A stretch of 18,923 nt of DNA from Bacteroidota bacterium (lineage in GTDB: Bacteria > Bacteroidota > Bacteroidia > Flavobacteriales > Weeksellaceae). The stretch lies in NCBI GenBank assembly GCA_023448955.1, contig JAEXJU010000183.1, forward strand, positions 1 through 18,923. Direction: 5' to 3'. Below are positions 1 through 7,094 of this stretch, piece by piece. Position 1 is the stretch's first letter. Each line of letters starts with the position of its first letter. The notes beneath the pieces are model-generated. The model made no database searches. It was not told where the DNA came from and worked only from the letters and a program-made list of their open reading frames with translations. Both the position numbers and the translations under genes were made by a program.

Positions 1-30
1 ACTCTGCTGCTGTTCTGCTGTTGTACTCAT
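1..30 (-). CDS. 5' end of an unidentified gene, cut by the window edge
   Basis: An ATG on the minus strand at 30-28 opens a frame reading MSTTAEQQQS that is still open at the window edge. Only ten residues are visible, so the product cannot be named. The gene is divergent from the AraC-type regulator at 238, with a 207-base AT-rich spacer between them. That arrangement is common when a regulator controls its neighbour, so this may be the regulator's target; this is inference only. An A-rich stretch precedes the ATG, as is usual in Bacteroidota, where Shine-Dalgarno signals are weak. Confidence 0.45.
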   Translation of the reverse strand, partial: MSTTAEQQQS

Positions 31-199
31 AATACTATTTGTTTTTATTAATAATCAGTTAATATTTAATTAAGGCTAAGTTAATTTTCAATCAATCAAA
101 CAGAATAGCACAATGCTCCAAAAAAATAGGATAATTATCTTTTTATGAAACTTTAAAATATCTTATAAAAAATTAATAGTGTGTATATTTTAATTTTAT

Positions 200-207
200 T
201 ATATTTG
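200..207 (+). promoter_or_regulatory. Bacteroidota -7 element for the AraC-type regulator
   Basis: TATATTTG matches the Bacteroidota -7 consensus TAnnTTTG exactly and ends 30 bases before the ATG at 238. No clear TTG is seen at the expected -33 distance. The rest of the 31-237 spacer is AT-rich and shows no other convincing site. Confidence 0.5.
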
Positions 208-237
208 ATAAACAAGATGTTATAAAAATCTTGACCA

Positions 238-1155
238 ATGAATCACCATTATATTCAGCTTAACAAACCTGATCTGAAGCACGAAAACCAGCTAAACACA
301 CTGGTAGAAAACCAAACCAAGTTTAGTTTAAATAATTGTGAATTCAGTATCTATGAAACACATAAGAGCGCTTATGATGTAAAACTGCATTTTGAACATC
401 TGGCGTTTACCGGGATGTTAAGAGGAAAAAAACGGATGAAATTGCAGGATAAGACCAACTACTTCGAATATTTACCTGGAGAAAGTGTTTTGGTTGCGCC
501 AGGAGAAACAATGGTTATTGATTTCCCGGAGGCTGATAATGATGCCTCACAATGTATTTCTCTGACACTAAATCCGGAGTTTGTTCAGCAGTCTTTGGAT
601 CATCTTAATTTCAACGCTAAAAAAGCGGATGATTCTTCCCATTGGAATATTTCGCTGGACGAATTTTATCTTCTTAATAATAAATCGCTGGCTTCTGCTA
701 CCAATAATATTATGAGAATTGCGATGGAGGATCATTCTTATAAAGATGTAATTGCTGACTTTGCTCTAAAAGAACTTCTGATAAGACTGATGCAGACGCA
801 GGCAAGGAATCTCGTCGAAAAAAATATACTCAGAAATAAAACCAGGATTGGTTTTGTGGCAGATTATATCAAAAAAAACCTGCACCAGAAGTTATCTATT
901 GATGCGATTGCAAAAATGGCCTATGTGAGTAAATCCAATTTTTTCAAAATGTTCAAAGAAGAACTGGGTCTTTCACCCAATGAGTTTATCATTCAGGAAA
1001 GGATTAAAAAAGCAAAAGAATTATTGATCCGTAATAATTCAGTGAGTGAAGCGGCTTTTAGTACCGGTTTTTCGGACACCAACTATTTTATCCGTGTTTT
1101 TAAACAAATGGAAGGCGTGACTCCAAAAATTTTCCAGAGTAAAAATATATTTTAA
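238..1155 (+). CDS. AraC-family transcriptional regulator
   Basis: A 305-residue DNA-binding regulator. Residues 1 to about 190 form a sensor-type N-terminal region resembling the AraC_N type. Residues about 203-300 are a typical AraC/XylS DNA-binding domain. Its first helix-turn-helix is at about 219-240 (LSIDAIAKMAYVSKSNFFKM) and its second at about 267-289 (SVSEAAFSTGFSDTNYFIRV). The family ending F-K-x-x-x-G-V-T-P-x-x-F lies at 288-299. Length is normal for the family. The ATG at 238 is preceded by an exact -7 box. It is divergent from the gene cut off at the left edge, which is a plausible target. The ligand cannot be read from the sequence. The fold is secure; the role is unknown. Confidence 0.92.
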   Translation: MNHHYIQLNKPDLKHENQLNTLVENQTKFSLNNCEFSIYETHKSAYDVKLHFEHLAFTGMLRGKKRMKLQDKTNYFEYLPGESVLVAPGETMVIDFPEADNDASQCISLTLNPEFVQQSLDHLNFNAKKADDSSHWNISLDEFYLLNNKSLASATNNIMRIAMEDHSYKDVIADFALKELLIRLMQTQARNLVEKNILRNKTRIGFVADYIKKNLHQKLSIDAIAKMAYVSKSNFFKMFKEELGLSPNEFIIQERIKKAKELLIRNNSVSEAAFSTGFSDTNYFIRVFKQMEGVTPKIFQSKNIF

Positions 1156-1192
1156 ATAAAATATAATTGTTAGTTATAGATTTTTTCAAAAA

Positions 1193-1224
1193 GAAGACGA
1201 GCAAATAATGATTTGCTCGTCTTC
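1193..1224. terminator. Bidirectional intrinsic terminator between the AraC gene and HMG-CoA synthase
   Basis: A perfect 14-bp stem, GAAGACGAGCAAAT (1193-1206) with ATTTGCTCGTCTTC (1211-1224), closes a 4-base loop. Read on the minus strand the stem is followed by TTTTTG, a good U-tract for the HMG-CoA synthase transcript. The plus-strand tail (GATTTATATT) is weaker. The two flanking genes converge on this hairpin. Confidence 0.85.
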
Positions 1225-1298
1225 GATTTATATTAAGATTCCAGTCGCTCCAAATGAGCATTAATTCCTGTGAATCTTTTGGTTGGTAACAGTTATTG

Positions 1299-2630
1299 TT
1301 ATTTTTGATAAGAATAATACCTTGCACCTTTCAGAACCGGACTTTCTTTTTCAACTTTTACTAACCCAAATCCTTTAAAATCCGGATTTACTGAAGAATC
1401 TAACTGTTTTCGGTGCAATTTTTCATAAGTATCAAAATCTATCGCTAATCTATTTTTTAAGTTTTCGAAAAGATTCCATTTTTCCACGATTGATTGCCAT
1501 TCTGAAGAAACTTTTCCAACAAAAACTTTTGATTTTGAGCCACTTCCGTATGCCAGGAAACCAATTTCTTTATCTGTCAAATCTTCATTTTCGTTAAACG
1601 AAGTTTGTAATGCAGACAGCAATGCCATAAAAATAGAAGCTGTGTACATATTGCCGATTTCTGATGAAGCACGTTGAGATTTTTCAATTTTCTCGTTGAT
1701 GAATCGAATATAATCTTCAGATTTTGCAATGGCTTTTTGTTGTTCGGCATCAGAAAAATCAAGGTGATTTTCTAAACTATAAATTTCAGTAAACACTCTT
1801 TTCCCGTGAAAAGCGTAAGGCAAATGGAAAATCAAATACCTCCAGTCTTCGTAAGGTCTCACCGTAAAAGTCTGTTCTTTATAATGCTGATAAGCTTCCC
1901 TGATTCTATCCTGGTAACATTGATTAGAATATTGACCATCGAAAACCGGTTCGTCTGTAAACACTTCTATTTTGTCCGGATAGTTTTCCGGAGCAACATT
2001 TAATTCCGATTTTGAATGATGACGTCTTGGCTTGAAGAAATCGAAAACACTTTCTGTTGCAACGCCCCAATTGTTATCAATCTCAATCAATCTTGGATTG
2101 GCAGAAACCAATAACGCAACCGCACCTCCTCCTTGCGTATATTCTCCGGAAGAAGCCAGCTCATATTTTGCATAATCACTCGCAATAACAATTGCTTTTT
2201 TCAAAGGATTTGCCCGTACAAAATCCAGTGAATTATGAAGTGCATCCACAGCTCCAACGCAGGCAAAAGTCATGTCCACCACATCGCAGTTTTTGAAAGT
2301 TCTTTCCCCAAATTCGCTAGTCAGCAATTCTTCCACCATCTGAACGGCGTAAGTTGCGGTTGGTTTTGCAGCGTCCAACGCACTTTCAGTTCCCAGATAA
2401 ACTCTTGAGATTTCTTTCGGATTGATGTTATAATCTTGAATCAATTTCAGTAAAGCTTCTGCAGCAAAAGTCGCTGCATCCTCGTGTACATCGGGCAAAG
2501 CCATTTTATGCAATCCCAAACCTTTCTCCAATTTTGCCGGCTCAATACCTCTTTTTTCTGCAAGGTCTTTAATTTCTAAATATAAAGAAGGCACATAAAA
2601 ACTGGCCGCATCCACTCCGAATTTCGTCAT
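1299..2630 (-). CDS. Hydroxymethylglutaryl-CoA synthase
   Basis: A 443-residue thiolase-fold enzyme that condenses acetyl-CoA with acetoacetyl-CoA to HMG-CoA, an early step of the mevalonate route to isoprenoids such as menaquinone and carotenoid side chains. The catalytic general-base Glu is in GTES (Glu82). The nucleophilic Cys is in DMTFACVGAVDAL (Cys124). A His in FHLPYAFHGK (His269) fits the substrate-binding His. The glycine-rich GSGSKSKVF near the C-terminus matches the family's GSG motif. Length is slightly above bacterial HMGCS (about 390) because of extra segments, as in the Bacteroidota group annotated as 'hydroxymethylglutaryl-CoA synthase family'. It is divergent from the methyltransferase and faces the AraC gene. 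No other mevalonate gene is in the window, so the pathway assignment rests on family knowledge. Confidence 0.92.
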   Translation of the reverse strand: MTKFGVDAASFYVPSLYLEIKDLAEKRGIEPAKLEKGLGLHKMALPDVHEDAATFAAEALLKLIQDYNINPKEISRVYLGTESALDAAKPTATYAVQMVEELLTSEFGERTFKNCDVVDMTFACVGAVDALHNSLDFVRANPLKKAIVIASDYAKYELASSGEYTQGGGAVALLVSANPRLIEIDNNWGVATESVFDFFKPRRHHSKSELNVAPENYPDKIEVFTDEPVFDGQYSNQCYQDRIREAYQHYKEQTFTVRPYEDWRYLIFHLPYAFHGKRVFTEIYSLENHLDFSDAEQQKAIAKSEDYIRFINEKIEKSQRASSEIGNMYTASIFMALLSALQTSFNENEDLTDKEIGFLAYGSGSKSKVFVGKVSSEWQSIVEKWNLFENLKNRLAIDFDTYEKLHRKQLDSSVNPDFKGFGLVKVEKESPVLKGARYYSYQK

Positions 2631-2656
2631 CTTAAAAATTTTAAGACACGAATTTA
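2631..2656 (-). promoter_or_regulatory. Possible promoter and palindrome upstream of HMG-CoA synthase
   Basis: On the minus strand TAAATTCG (2656-2649) is one base off the TAnnTTTG -7 consensus. Between it and the start codon lies a perfect palindrome with a one-base centre, CTTAAAAATTTTAAG (2631-2645), directly abutting the ATG. It could be an operator or a weak mRNA hairpin; in such AT-rich DNA it could also be chance. Confidence 0.3.
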
Positions 2657-2723
2657 GAAAATCTTAACTAAAATGCCTAAATATAAAGCAGGTTTATTAT
2701 CTTGCGATTCATTTTTCTTCGGG

Positions 2724-3458
2724 ATGTATCAATTGCTTAAAAATTTTGTCAAAAATATTCTGCCTCAAAAATTCTTATTTGAGAATGAAGTTATCTTTCG
2801 TTCAGTGCTTTATCCACTTTACAAGGGTAATCAGCATCAATGCAACATCTGCGGCAAGAAGCTTAAGACATTTGTTTTAGTAGAAAATGGGAACCACATT
2901 TGTCCCATCTGCGGAAGTTTACCCAGAACGAGAAGGCTTTGGAAATTACTAAGTGAAGATTACCTGAAGCCCGAGATTAAGATTTTAGATTTTTCGCCTT
3001 CCCGAGCGATTTTCAGAAACATGAAAAGTAATAAGAGTATCAATTATTTTTCAACTGATTTCGAGAATGAATTTTTAGCTGATTATCGATTTGACATTAC
3101 CAATATTGATTCAGAATCTGATAATTTTGATCTGATTATCTGCTATCATATCCTGGAACATATTGAAAACGATCAACAAGCGATGAATGAGCTTTTCCGG
3201 GTTTTAAAAAATAATGGAACCTGCCTGATCCAGACGCCATTTAAAGAGGGCGAAACTTATGAAGATTTTTCTATAAAAGCCAAAGAAGATCGATTCAAGC
3301 ATTTCGGTCAGGAAGATCACGTTCGCATTTATTCTGTTAATGGTTTGAAAAAAAGATTGGAAAATAGCGGATTTTCAGTAGAAGTTAAAATATTTTCCAA
3401 AGATGATTACTTTGGATTTTCCGAAAACGAAACGATTTTATTTTGCACAAAAAAATAA
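2724..3458 (+). CDS. Class I SAM-dependent methyltransferase with N-terminal zinc ribbon
   Basis: A 244-residue protein from the ATG at 2724. Two CxxC pairs (Cys40/Cys43 in CNIC, Cys60/Cys63 in CPIC) form a zinc-ribbon-like module followed by GSLPRTRRLW. A Methyltransf_11-type domain follows, with a degenerate SAM-binding motif (LDFSPSRA), the acidic STDFENEF, the motif FDLIICYHILEHI, and a terminal-strand QTPFKEG segment. An in-frame ATG at 2673 would add 17 residues. I prefer 2724 because the protein then starts MYQLLKNFVK, as I recall for relatives, and a TATCTTG box (2698-2704) lies in what would otherwise be coding sequence. The substrate is unknown; relatives often sit near surface-glycan or lipid genes, but the neighbours here give no such link. 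Confidence 0.87.
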   Translation: MYQLLKNFVKNILPQKFLFENEVIFRSVLYPLYKGNQHQCNICGKKLKTFVLVENGNHICPICGSLPRTRRLWKLLSEDYLKPEIKILDFSPSRAIFRNMKSNKSINYFSTDFENEFLADYRFDITNIDSESDNFDLIICYHILEHIENDQQAMNELFRVLKNNGTCLIQTPFKEGETYEDFSIKAKEDRFKHFGQEDHVRIYSVNGLKKRLENSGFSVEVKIFSKDDYFGFSENETILFCTKK

Positions 3459-3473
3459 CATCGAGAAACAAAA

Positions 3474-3502
3474 AACCTCGCTGTTATGTAACAAACGAGG
3501 TT
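3474..3502. terminator. Bidirectional terminator between methyltransferase and amtB
   Basis: AACCTCG (3474-3480) pairs with CGAGGTT (3496-3502). An inner GTTA/TAAC pair sits in the loop. Read on the minus strand the stem is followed by TTTTG, giving a usable U-tract for the amtB transcript. The plus-strand tail is weak. It lies between convergent genes. Confidence 0.65.
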
Positions 3503-3539
3503 ATCTTCATATCAAATAATTTTTAGACTTTATCATTTT

Positions 3540-4883
3540 TCAGAGGCAACTTTCATCGTGCTGGGAAATATCCAGACCAAGATTTTCCGAGTCTTCTGCA
3601 ACTCTTAACGGAATAATGGTATCCGTTAGTTTATAAAGGACAATACTTCCTAAAAATGTAAATGCCGAAACCAGAACCAAAGCCATCATATGATGTGCAA
3701 ACACTTCAAATCCGCCGTGGAGAAGACTTGCATTTTCACCTTGTGCTAAAATTGCTGTCAGAATCATTCCCATAATTCCGCCAACGCCGTGGCAGGCAAA
3801 TACATCTAGTGTATCATCCACTTTTTTCAGTCTTTTCCAGTTGCACATCAGATTAGATACAATCGCAGAAATAAATCCAATAAAAATAGCATGTGGAATA
3901 GTCACAAAACCAGCTGCCGGCGTAATGGCAACCAAACCGACAACAGCACCGATACAGGCGCCTAATGCGGAAACTTTTCTCCCGTTCATCCTGTCGAAGA
4001 AAATCCAGGTAAGCATTGCTGTTGCAGAAGCTACTGTTGTTGTTCCAAAAGCCATTGCTGCTGTTGCATTAGCAGACAAAGCAGATCCGGCATTAAATCC
4101 AAACCAGCCGAACCAAAGCATTCCTGTACCTAGAATCACAAAAGGAATATTGGATGGTTCGTGATGTGGATTTTTACGCTTACCAATCATCATTGCTCCA
4201 GCTAAAGCAGCAAATCCTGCACTCATATGAACCACCGTTCCGCCAGCAAAATCCTTGACCCCGAAATATTTATTGAGCAGACCTTCCGGATGCCAAACCA
4301 TATGACAAAGCGGTGTATAAATCACCAAACTGAATAAAACCATAAATAACAAATAAGATATAAACCTTACTCTTTCGGCAAAAGATCCGGTAATCAAAGC
4401 CGGCGTAATTACTGCAAATTTCATCTGAAATAAGGCAAATAAAATAAATGGAATGGTAGATGCCAGCTGACTATGTGGTAAAACGCCAACATTATTGAAA
4501 AATAAAAAAGAGGTTGGATTTCCTATCAAACCATAATGTTCTCCATCAATCGTAATCCCGATTGAATCACCGAATGAAAGGCTAAATCCTACCACGACCC
4601 ATAGAATGCTGATGACACCCAATGCAATAAAACTTTGGAGCATTGTAGAAATCACATTCTTCTTCCCCACCATTCCGCCATAAAAAAAAGATAATCCCGG
4701 CGTCATCAATAAAACCAGTCCGGAAGAAGCCAAAATCCAGGCTACATCAGAACCAACGATATGATCTTCCGCTAAAAAAGTTCCGGGTTTTGGTAAAGAA
4801 GTTTGCTCTGGCCAGAATAATGCAAGAATCGAAATGATAGTGATTATTGTGAACGAAATAATCCAACGTTTTTCAATTTTCAT
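3540..4883 (-). CDS. amtB: Ammonium transporter, AmtB family
   Basis: A 447-residue inner-membrane ammonium channel of the Amt/Mep/Rh family. Family blocks appear in order: a leading hydrophobic segment (8-24), TPGLSFFYGGMV (61-72), FQMKFAVITPALITGSFAERV (152-172), DFAGGTVVHMSAG (211-223), WFGWFGFNAGS (257-267) and DVFACHGVGGIMG (360-372). The conserved Asp211 and the pore histidines His219 and His365 are present, so the channel should be functional. The cytosolic tail (about residue 415 on) ends in ENLGLDISQHDESCL. AmtB is usually regulated by a PII protein (GlnB/GlnK), but no PII gene adjoins it here. The gene has its own -7 box and a candidate operator upstream. It is divergent from the small membrane protein at 5060. 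Confidence 0.96.
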   Translation of the reverse strand: MKIEKRWIISFTIITIISILALFWPEQTSLPKPGTFLAEDHIVGSDVAWILASSGLVLLMTPGLSFFYGGMVGKKNVISTMLQSFIALGVISILWVVVGFSLSFGDSIGITIDGEHYGLIGNPTSFLFFNNVGVLPHSQLASTIPFILFALFQMKFAVITPALITGSFAERVRFISYLLFMVLFSLVIYTPLCHMVWHPEGLLNKYFGVKDFAGGTVVHMSAGFAALAGAMMIGKRKNPHHEPSNIPFVILGTGMLWFGWFGFNAGSALSANATAAMAFGTTTVASATAMLTWIFFDRMNGRKVSALGACIGAVVGLVAITPAAGFVTIPHAIFIGFISAIVSNLMCNWKRLKKVDDTLDVFACHGVGGIMGMILTAILAQGENASLLHGGFEVFAHHMMALVLVSAFTFLGSIVLYKLTDTIIPLRVAEDSENLGLDISQHDESCL

Positions 4884-4895
4884 ATATTTTTAATT

Positions 4896-4921
4896 TTAAC
4901 CCTACAAATATATGGGGTTAA
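4896..4921 (-). promoter_or_regulatory. amtB -7 box bracketed by a 7-bp inverted repeat
   Basis: On the minus strand TATATTTG (4912-4905) is an exact TAnnTTTG element, 21 bases before the amtB ATG. It is flanked by TTAACCC (4896-4902) and GGGTTAA (4915-4921), perfect inverted arms with a 12-base spacer that contains the -7 box. A factor binding these arms would block the promoter, so this is a candidate operator, perhaps for nitrogen control. A possible -33 TTG (complement of 4937-4939) is 24 bases away, slightly far. Confidence 0.5.
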
Positions 4922-5003
4922 TTTTAAAAATACATACAATGTAACAAAAACACCCTAAAATAAAATTAGTAAATAGTTTATTTTTTTAAAATAAAAGAAA
5001 AAA

Positions 5004-5032
5004 TTGAATAATTTAAGAAGGCACTGGTTTTG
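5004..5032 (+). promoter_or_regulatory. Possible promoter of the small membrane protein
   Basis: TTG (5004-5006) and TGGTTTTG (5025-5032, one mismatch to TAnnTTTG) are 18 bases apart, within the usual Bacteroidota range. The -7-like box ends 27 bases before the ATG at 5060. Confidence 0.35.
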
Positions 5033-5059
5033 ATATATCATTTTAAAATAAAATAAATT

Positions 5060-5248
5060 ATGAGACCCGATATTCCAAAATCCGATAGCGAAACCAACAA
5101 AGGTCCAATGATGGCAATCATCATTATTATAGCATTATTCCTGCTTGGATACTTCGCTTACATTATGTTCATTCCGCAACAAGTGGAGCAAATGAACCAA
5201 ACCGATAAAGTACGGCCAACAGAACAAAAAGTAAAAGACTCCATTTAG
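5060..5248 (+). CDS. Small single-pass membrane protein, function unknown
   Basis: A 62-residue protein with one strong membrane segment (about residues 17-38, MMAIIIIIALFLLGYFAYIMF) between a polar 16-residue N-terminus and a charged, Gln/Lys-rich C-terminal tail (PQQVEQMNQTDKVRPTEQKVKDSI). I do not recognise the family. Its own upstream signals, an A-rich ribosome-binding region (AAAATAAAATAAATT before the ATG) and an intrinsic terminator overlapping its stop codon make it credible as a gene despite its size. It is divergent from amtB and convergent with lipA, so it is probably a single-gene transcript. An accessory role for AmtB is possible but unsupported. Confidence 0.72.
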   Translation: MRPDIPKSDSETNKGPMMAIIIIIALFLLGYFAYIMFIPQQVEQMNQTDKVRPTEQKVKDSI

Positions 5249-5258
5249 GAGTCTTTTT
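5233..5258. terminator. Intrinsic terminator overlapping the small gene's stop codon
   Basis: AAAAGACTCC (5233-5242) pairs with GGAGTCTTTT (5248-5257) across the 5-base loop ATTTA, followed by T. The TAG stop of the small gene (5246-5248) lies in the loop and first stem base. Being A-rich on one side and T-rich on the other, it can also serve the convergent lipA transcript. Confidence 0.85.
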
Positions 5259-5280
5259 AAATTTATTTTGAAAGAAATTC

Positions 5281-6135
5281 TTAGTGAATATGTTTTTCTG
5301 CGTGATAAGAACTTCTTACTAAAGGCGAGCTTTCTACGTGACGGAAACCTAAATTTTTGGCAAAATCACCGTATTCATCAAATTCCTCAGGTGATATAAA
5401 TCTCTGAACAGGTAGATGTTTTTTAGTTGGCTGGAGGTATTGTCCGAGAGTTATGACATCCACATTGGCATTTCTAATGTCTTCAATAGTTTGGAAAACC
5501 TCATCTTTTGTTTCGCCCAAACCCAGCATCACACCAGTTTTTGTACGGTTTTGCCCCGCTTCTTTCAGATATCTGAGAACATCCAGACTACGTTCATATT
5601 TTGCCTGAATTCTGACTTCTCTTGTCAGTCGCTTCACCGTTTCCATATTGTGAGAAATCACTTCCGGAGCCACATCGACCAATCTATCGATATGTTTTGT
5701 CACGCCTTGGAAATCCGGAATCAAGGTTTCCATTGTTGTTCCTGGCGAAATTCTACGCACGGCATTCACTGTTTCTGCCCAAAGAATGGAACCCATATCT
5801 TTCAGATCATCCCGGTCCACGGAAGTCAACACTGCGTGTTTGATTTTCATTAACTTGATAGAACGCGCCACTTTTTCCGGCTCATCCCAATTCACATCCA
5901 TAGGTTTCCCGGTTTTTACGCCACAGAAACCACAACTTCTGGTACAGATATTTCCCAATATCATGAACGTTGCCGTTCCTTCGCCCCAACATTCGCCCAT
6001 ATTTGGACAGCTTCCACTTTGGCAAATCGTGTTCAATTTATATTTGTCTACCAAATTTCTGAGTTCTCTGTAATTCTTACCAGTGGGTAATTTCACACGG
6101 ATCCATTTGGGTTTTTGAGTTAATGTTTCTTCCAT
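5281..6135 (-). CDS. lipA: Lipoyl synthase (radical SAM)
   Basis: A 284-residue cytosolic radical-SAM enzyme that inserts two sulfurs into the octanoyl chain on lipoyl-dependent proteins, such as the E2 subunits of 2-oxoacid dehydrogenases and GcvH. Both cluster motifs are complete. The auxiliary 4Fe-4S motif is CX4CX5C (Cys38, Cys43, Cys49 in CQSGSCPNMGECW). The SAM-binding motif is CX3CX2C (Cys64, Cys68, Cys71 in CTRSCGFC). The C-terminal RSSY (274-277), which supplies the serine ligand of the auxiliary cluster, is intact. It starts MEETLTQKPKWIRVKLPTG, typical of the family. It lies 87 bases downstream of the sigma-factor gene on the same strand and may share its transcript. No lipB is in view. 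Confidence 0.97.
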   Translation of the reverse strand: MEETLTQKPKWIRVKLPTGKNYRELRNLVDKYKLNTICQSGSCPNMGECWGEGTATFMILGNICTRSCGFCGVKTGKPMDVNWDEPEKVARSIKLMKIKHAVLTSVDRDDLKDMGSILWAETVNAVRRISPGTTMETLIPDFQGVTKHIDRLVDVAPEVISHNMETVKRLTREVRIQAKYERSLDVLRYLKEAGQNRTKTGVMLGLGETKDEVFQTIEDIRNANVDVITLGQYLQPTKKHLPVQRFISPEEFDEYGDFAKNLGFRHVESSPLVRSSYHAEKHIH

Positions 6136-6222
6136 TTCTTAAATTCAAAGTTCAAAATTTAAAGCTATAGGTTTTGACTCCTATAAAAAACTATCACTTC
6201 TCGCATCTAACTTCCGGCTTAT

Positions 6223-6780
6223 TTAAAAGTCTGTTTCGTCTTCTTTTAATAATTCGGCCAGGATTTTCTTGGCGCGCATTATTCTTACTTTTGTGTTGGC
6301 TACGGAAAGATTGAGTTCTTCCGAAATTTCTTTTATGCTTTTTTCTTCAAAAAACCGAAGACGGATAATGTCCTGATTTTTAGCATCCATAGTTTCAATG
6401 ATTTTAATAATCTTCTGCTGGTCTTCTTCAGAAATCAAAAGTTCTTCCGGCGACTTTGCGAATTCGTTTTTAACGTTTTCCAGTCCGTCATTCGCATCTT
6501 CATTTTCCCGACTTTTCCTTCTCCAGAAATCAATGATTGTATTTTGTGCAATCGTAAGAATCCAAGTTTTAAATTGAAAATTGGGATCAAACAAATCAAG
6601 TTTGTTCAACACTTTTGAAAATACGGAAACCGTAATTTCATCGGCGTCATTCTCATCCTTCACCCTATTCATCACAAAAGAAAAAACATCAACCCAAAAC
6701 ATATTAATAAGCTGGGTCTGAGCTTTCTGATTTTTTTCTCTGGCTTTTATGATGAGCGCAAGCAGCTGTTCTTCTTTCAT
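6223..6780 (-). CDS. RNA polymerase sigma factor, sigma-70/ECF type
   Basis: A 185-residue two-domain sigma factor. Region 2 is at about residues 25-90 (VFSFVMNRVKDENDADEIT, then FKTWILTIAQNTIIDFWRRKS, the core- and -10-binding segment). Region 4 is at about 122-178 (IIRLRFFEEKSIKEISEELNLSVANTKVRIMRAKK, a helix-turn-helix for -35 recognition). There is no region 1 or 3, as in ECF sigmas. I start it at the ATG at 6780 (MKEEQLLALI) rather than an in-frame ATG at 6804, because an exact TATCTTTG -7 box lies at 6798-6791, inside the longer reading. No anti-sigma gene adjoins it, so how its activity is controlled is not visible. Confidence 0.9.
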   Translation of the reverse strand: MKEEQLLALIIKAREKNQKAQTQLINMFWVDVFSFVMNRVKDENDADEITVSVFSKVLNKLDLFDPNFQFKTWILTIAQNTIIDFWRRKSRENEDANDGLENVKNEFAKSPEELLISEEDQQKIIKIIETMDAKNQDIIRLRFFEEKSIKEISEELNLSVANTKVRIMRAKKILAELLKEDETDF

Positions 6781-6790
6781 TTTCAATGAA

Positions 6791-6798
6791 CAAAGATA
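6791..6798 (-). promoter_or_regulatory. -7 element just upstream of the sigma-factor start
   Basis: Minus-strand TATCTTTG is an exact TAnnTTTG match ending 10 bases before the ATG at 6780. Transcription would start only a few bases before the start codon. It decides against the alternative ATG at 6804. No clear TTG is seen at -33. Confidence 0.55.
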
Positions 6799-6860
6799 AG
6801 GCATAATATTTAAAATAATAATGGATTGTAAGCATTGAGAATTTCTATTAAGCTAATGTC

Positions 6861-6928
6861 TCGCTCCTACGGAGCTCAATCTTTAACAGTCAACATATTG
6901 GCTACAAACATATCGCCCCTACGGAGCT
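6861..6928. repeat. Two copies of a TCGCYCCTACGGAGCT palindromic repeat
   Basis: TCGCTCCTACGGAGCT (6861-6876) and TCGCCCCTACGGAGCT (6913-6928) differ at one base and are offset by 52 bases. The first copy holds a perfect hairpin, GCTCC-TAC-GGAGC (6863-6875); in the second one arm pair is broken. From memory, similar 'ctacaaat...tcctacggagct' arrays recur in flavobacterial intergenic regions; copy number was not checked. Confidence 0.6.
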
Positions 6929-7066
6929 GTGTCAATTATTATTTCGAAAAAAATGTCTTTGTAATTTTTATTAATAACAGAAACCATAAGACCAGTAAAA
7001 TTCAAGATTGGAACTAATTTTAGAGTGATTTTAAATAACATTCATCAACATTGTAATCTTTATAAT

Positions 7067-7094
7067 TTGACTATTTTTACAGGCTTAATTTTTG
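7067..7094 (+). promoter_or_regulatory. Possible dapF promoter
   Basis: TTG (7067-7069) and TAATTTTTG (7086-7094) are 16 bases apart. The second box is TAnnTTTG with one extra base, so the match is imperfect. The leader to the ATG at 7136 would be about 35 bases. Confidence 0.35.

Noticed and set aside
1100..1327. 75-codon minus-strand frame between the AraC gene and HMG-CoA synthase
   Set aside because: It spans the shared terminator hairpin and overlaps the ends of both real genes.
3841..4164. 107-codon plus-strand frame opposite amtB
   Set aside because: It is an antisense shadow: the Ala/Pro/Thr-rich sequence follows from the reverse reading of conserved AmtB helices.
5416..5853. 145-codon plus-strand frame opposite lipA
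   Set aside because: It lies within lipA, whose cluster motifs are intact, and its Cys/His/Phe-rich product resembles no protein.
6166..6185. Small inverted repeat TATAGG-N8-CCTATA between the sigma factor and lipA
   Set aside because: Only six weak base pairs and no T-run in the direction of transcription; too slight to call a terminator or operator.
6835..7017. 60-codon plus-strand frame in the sigma factor-dapF spacer
   Set aside because: It runs through the palindromic repeats, has no conserved features, and no ribosome-binding or promoter signal fits its start.
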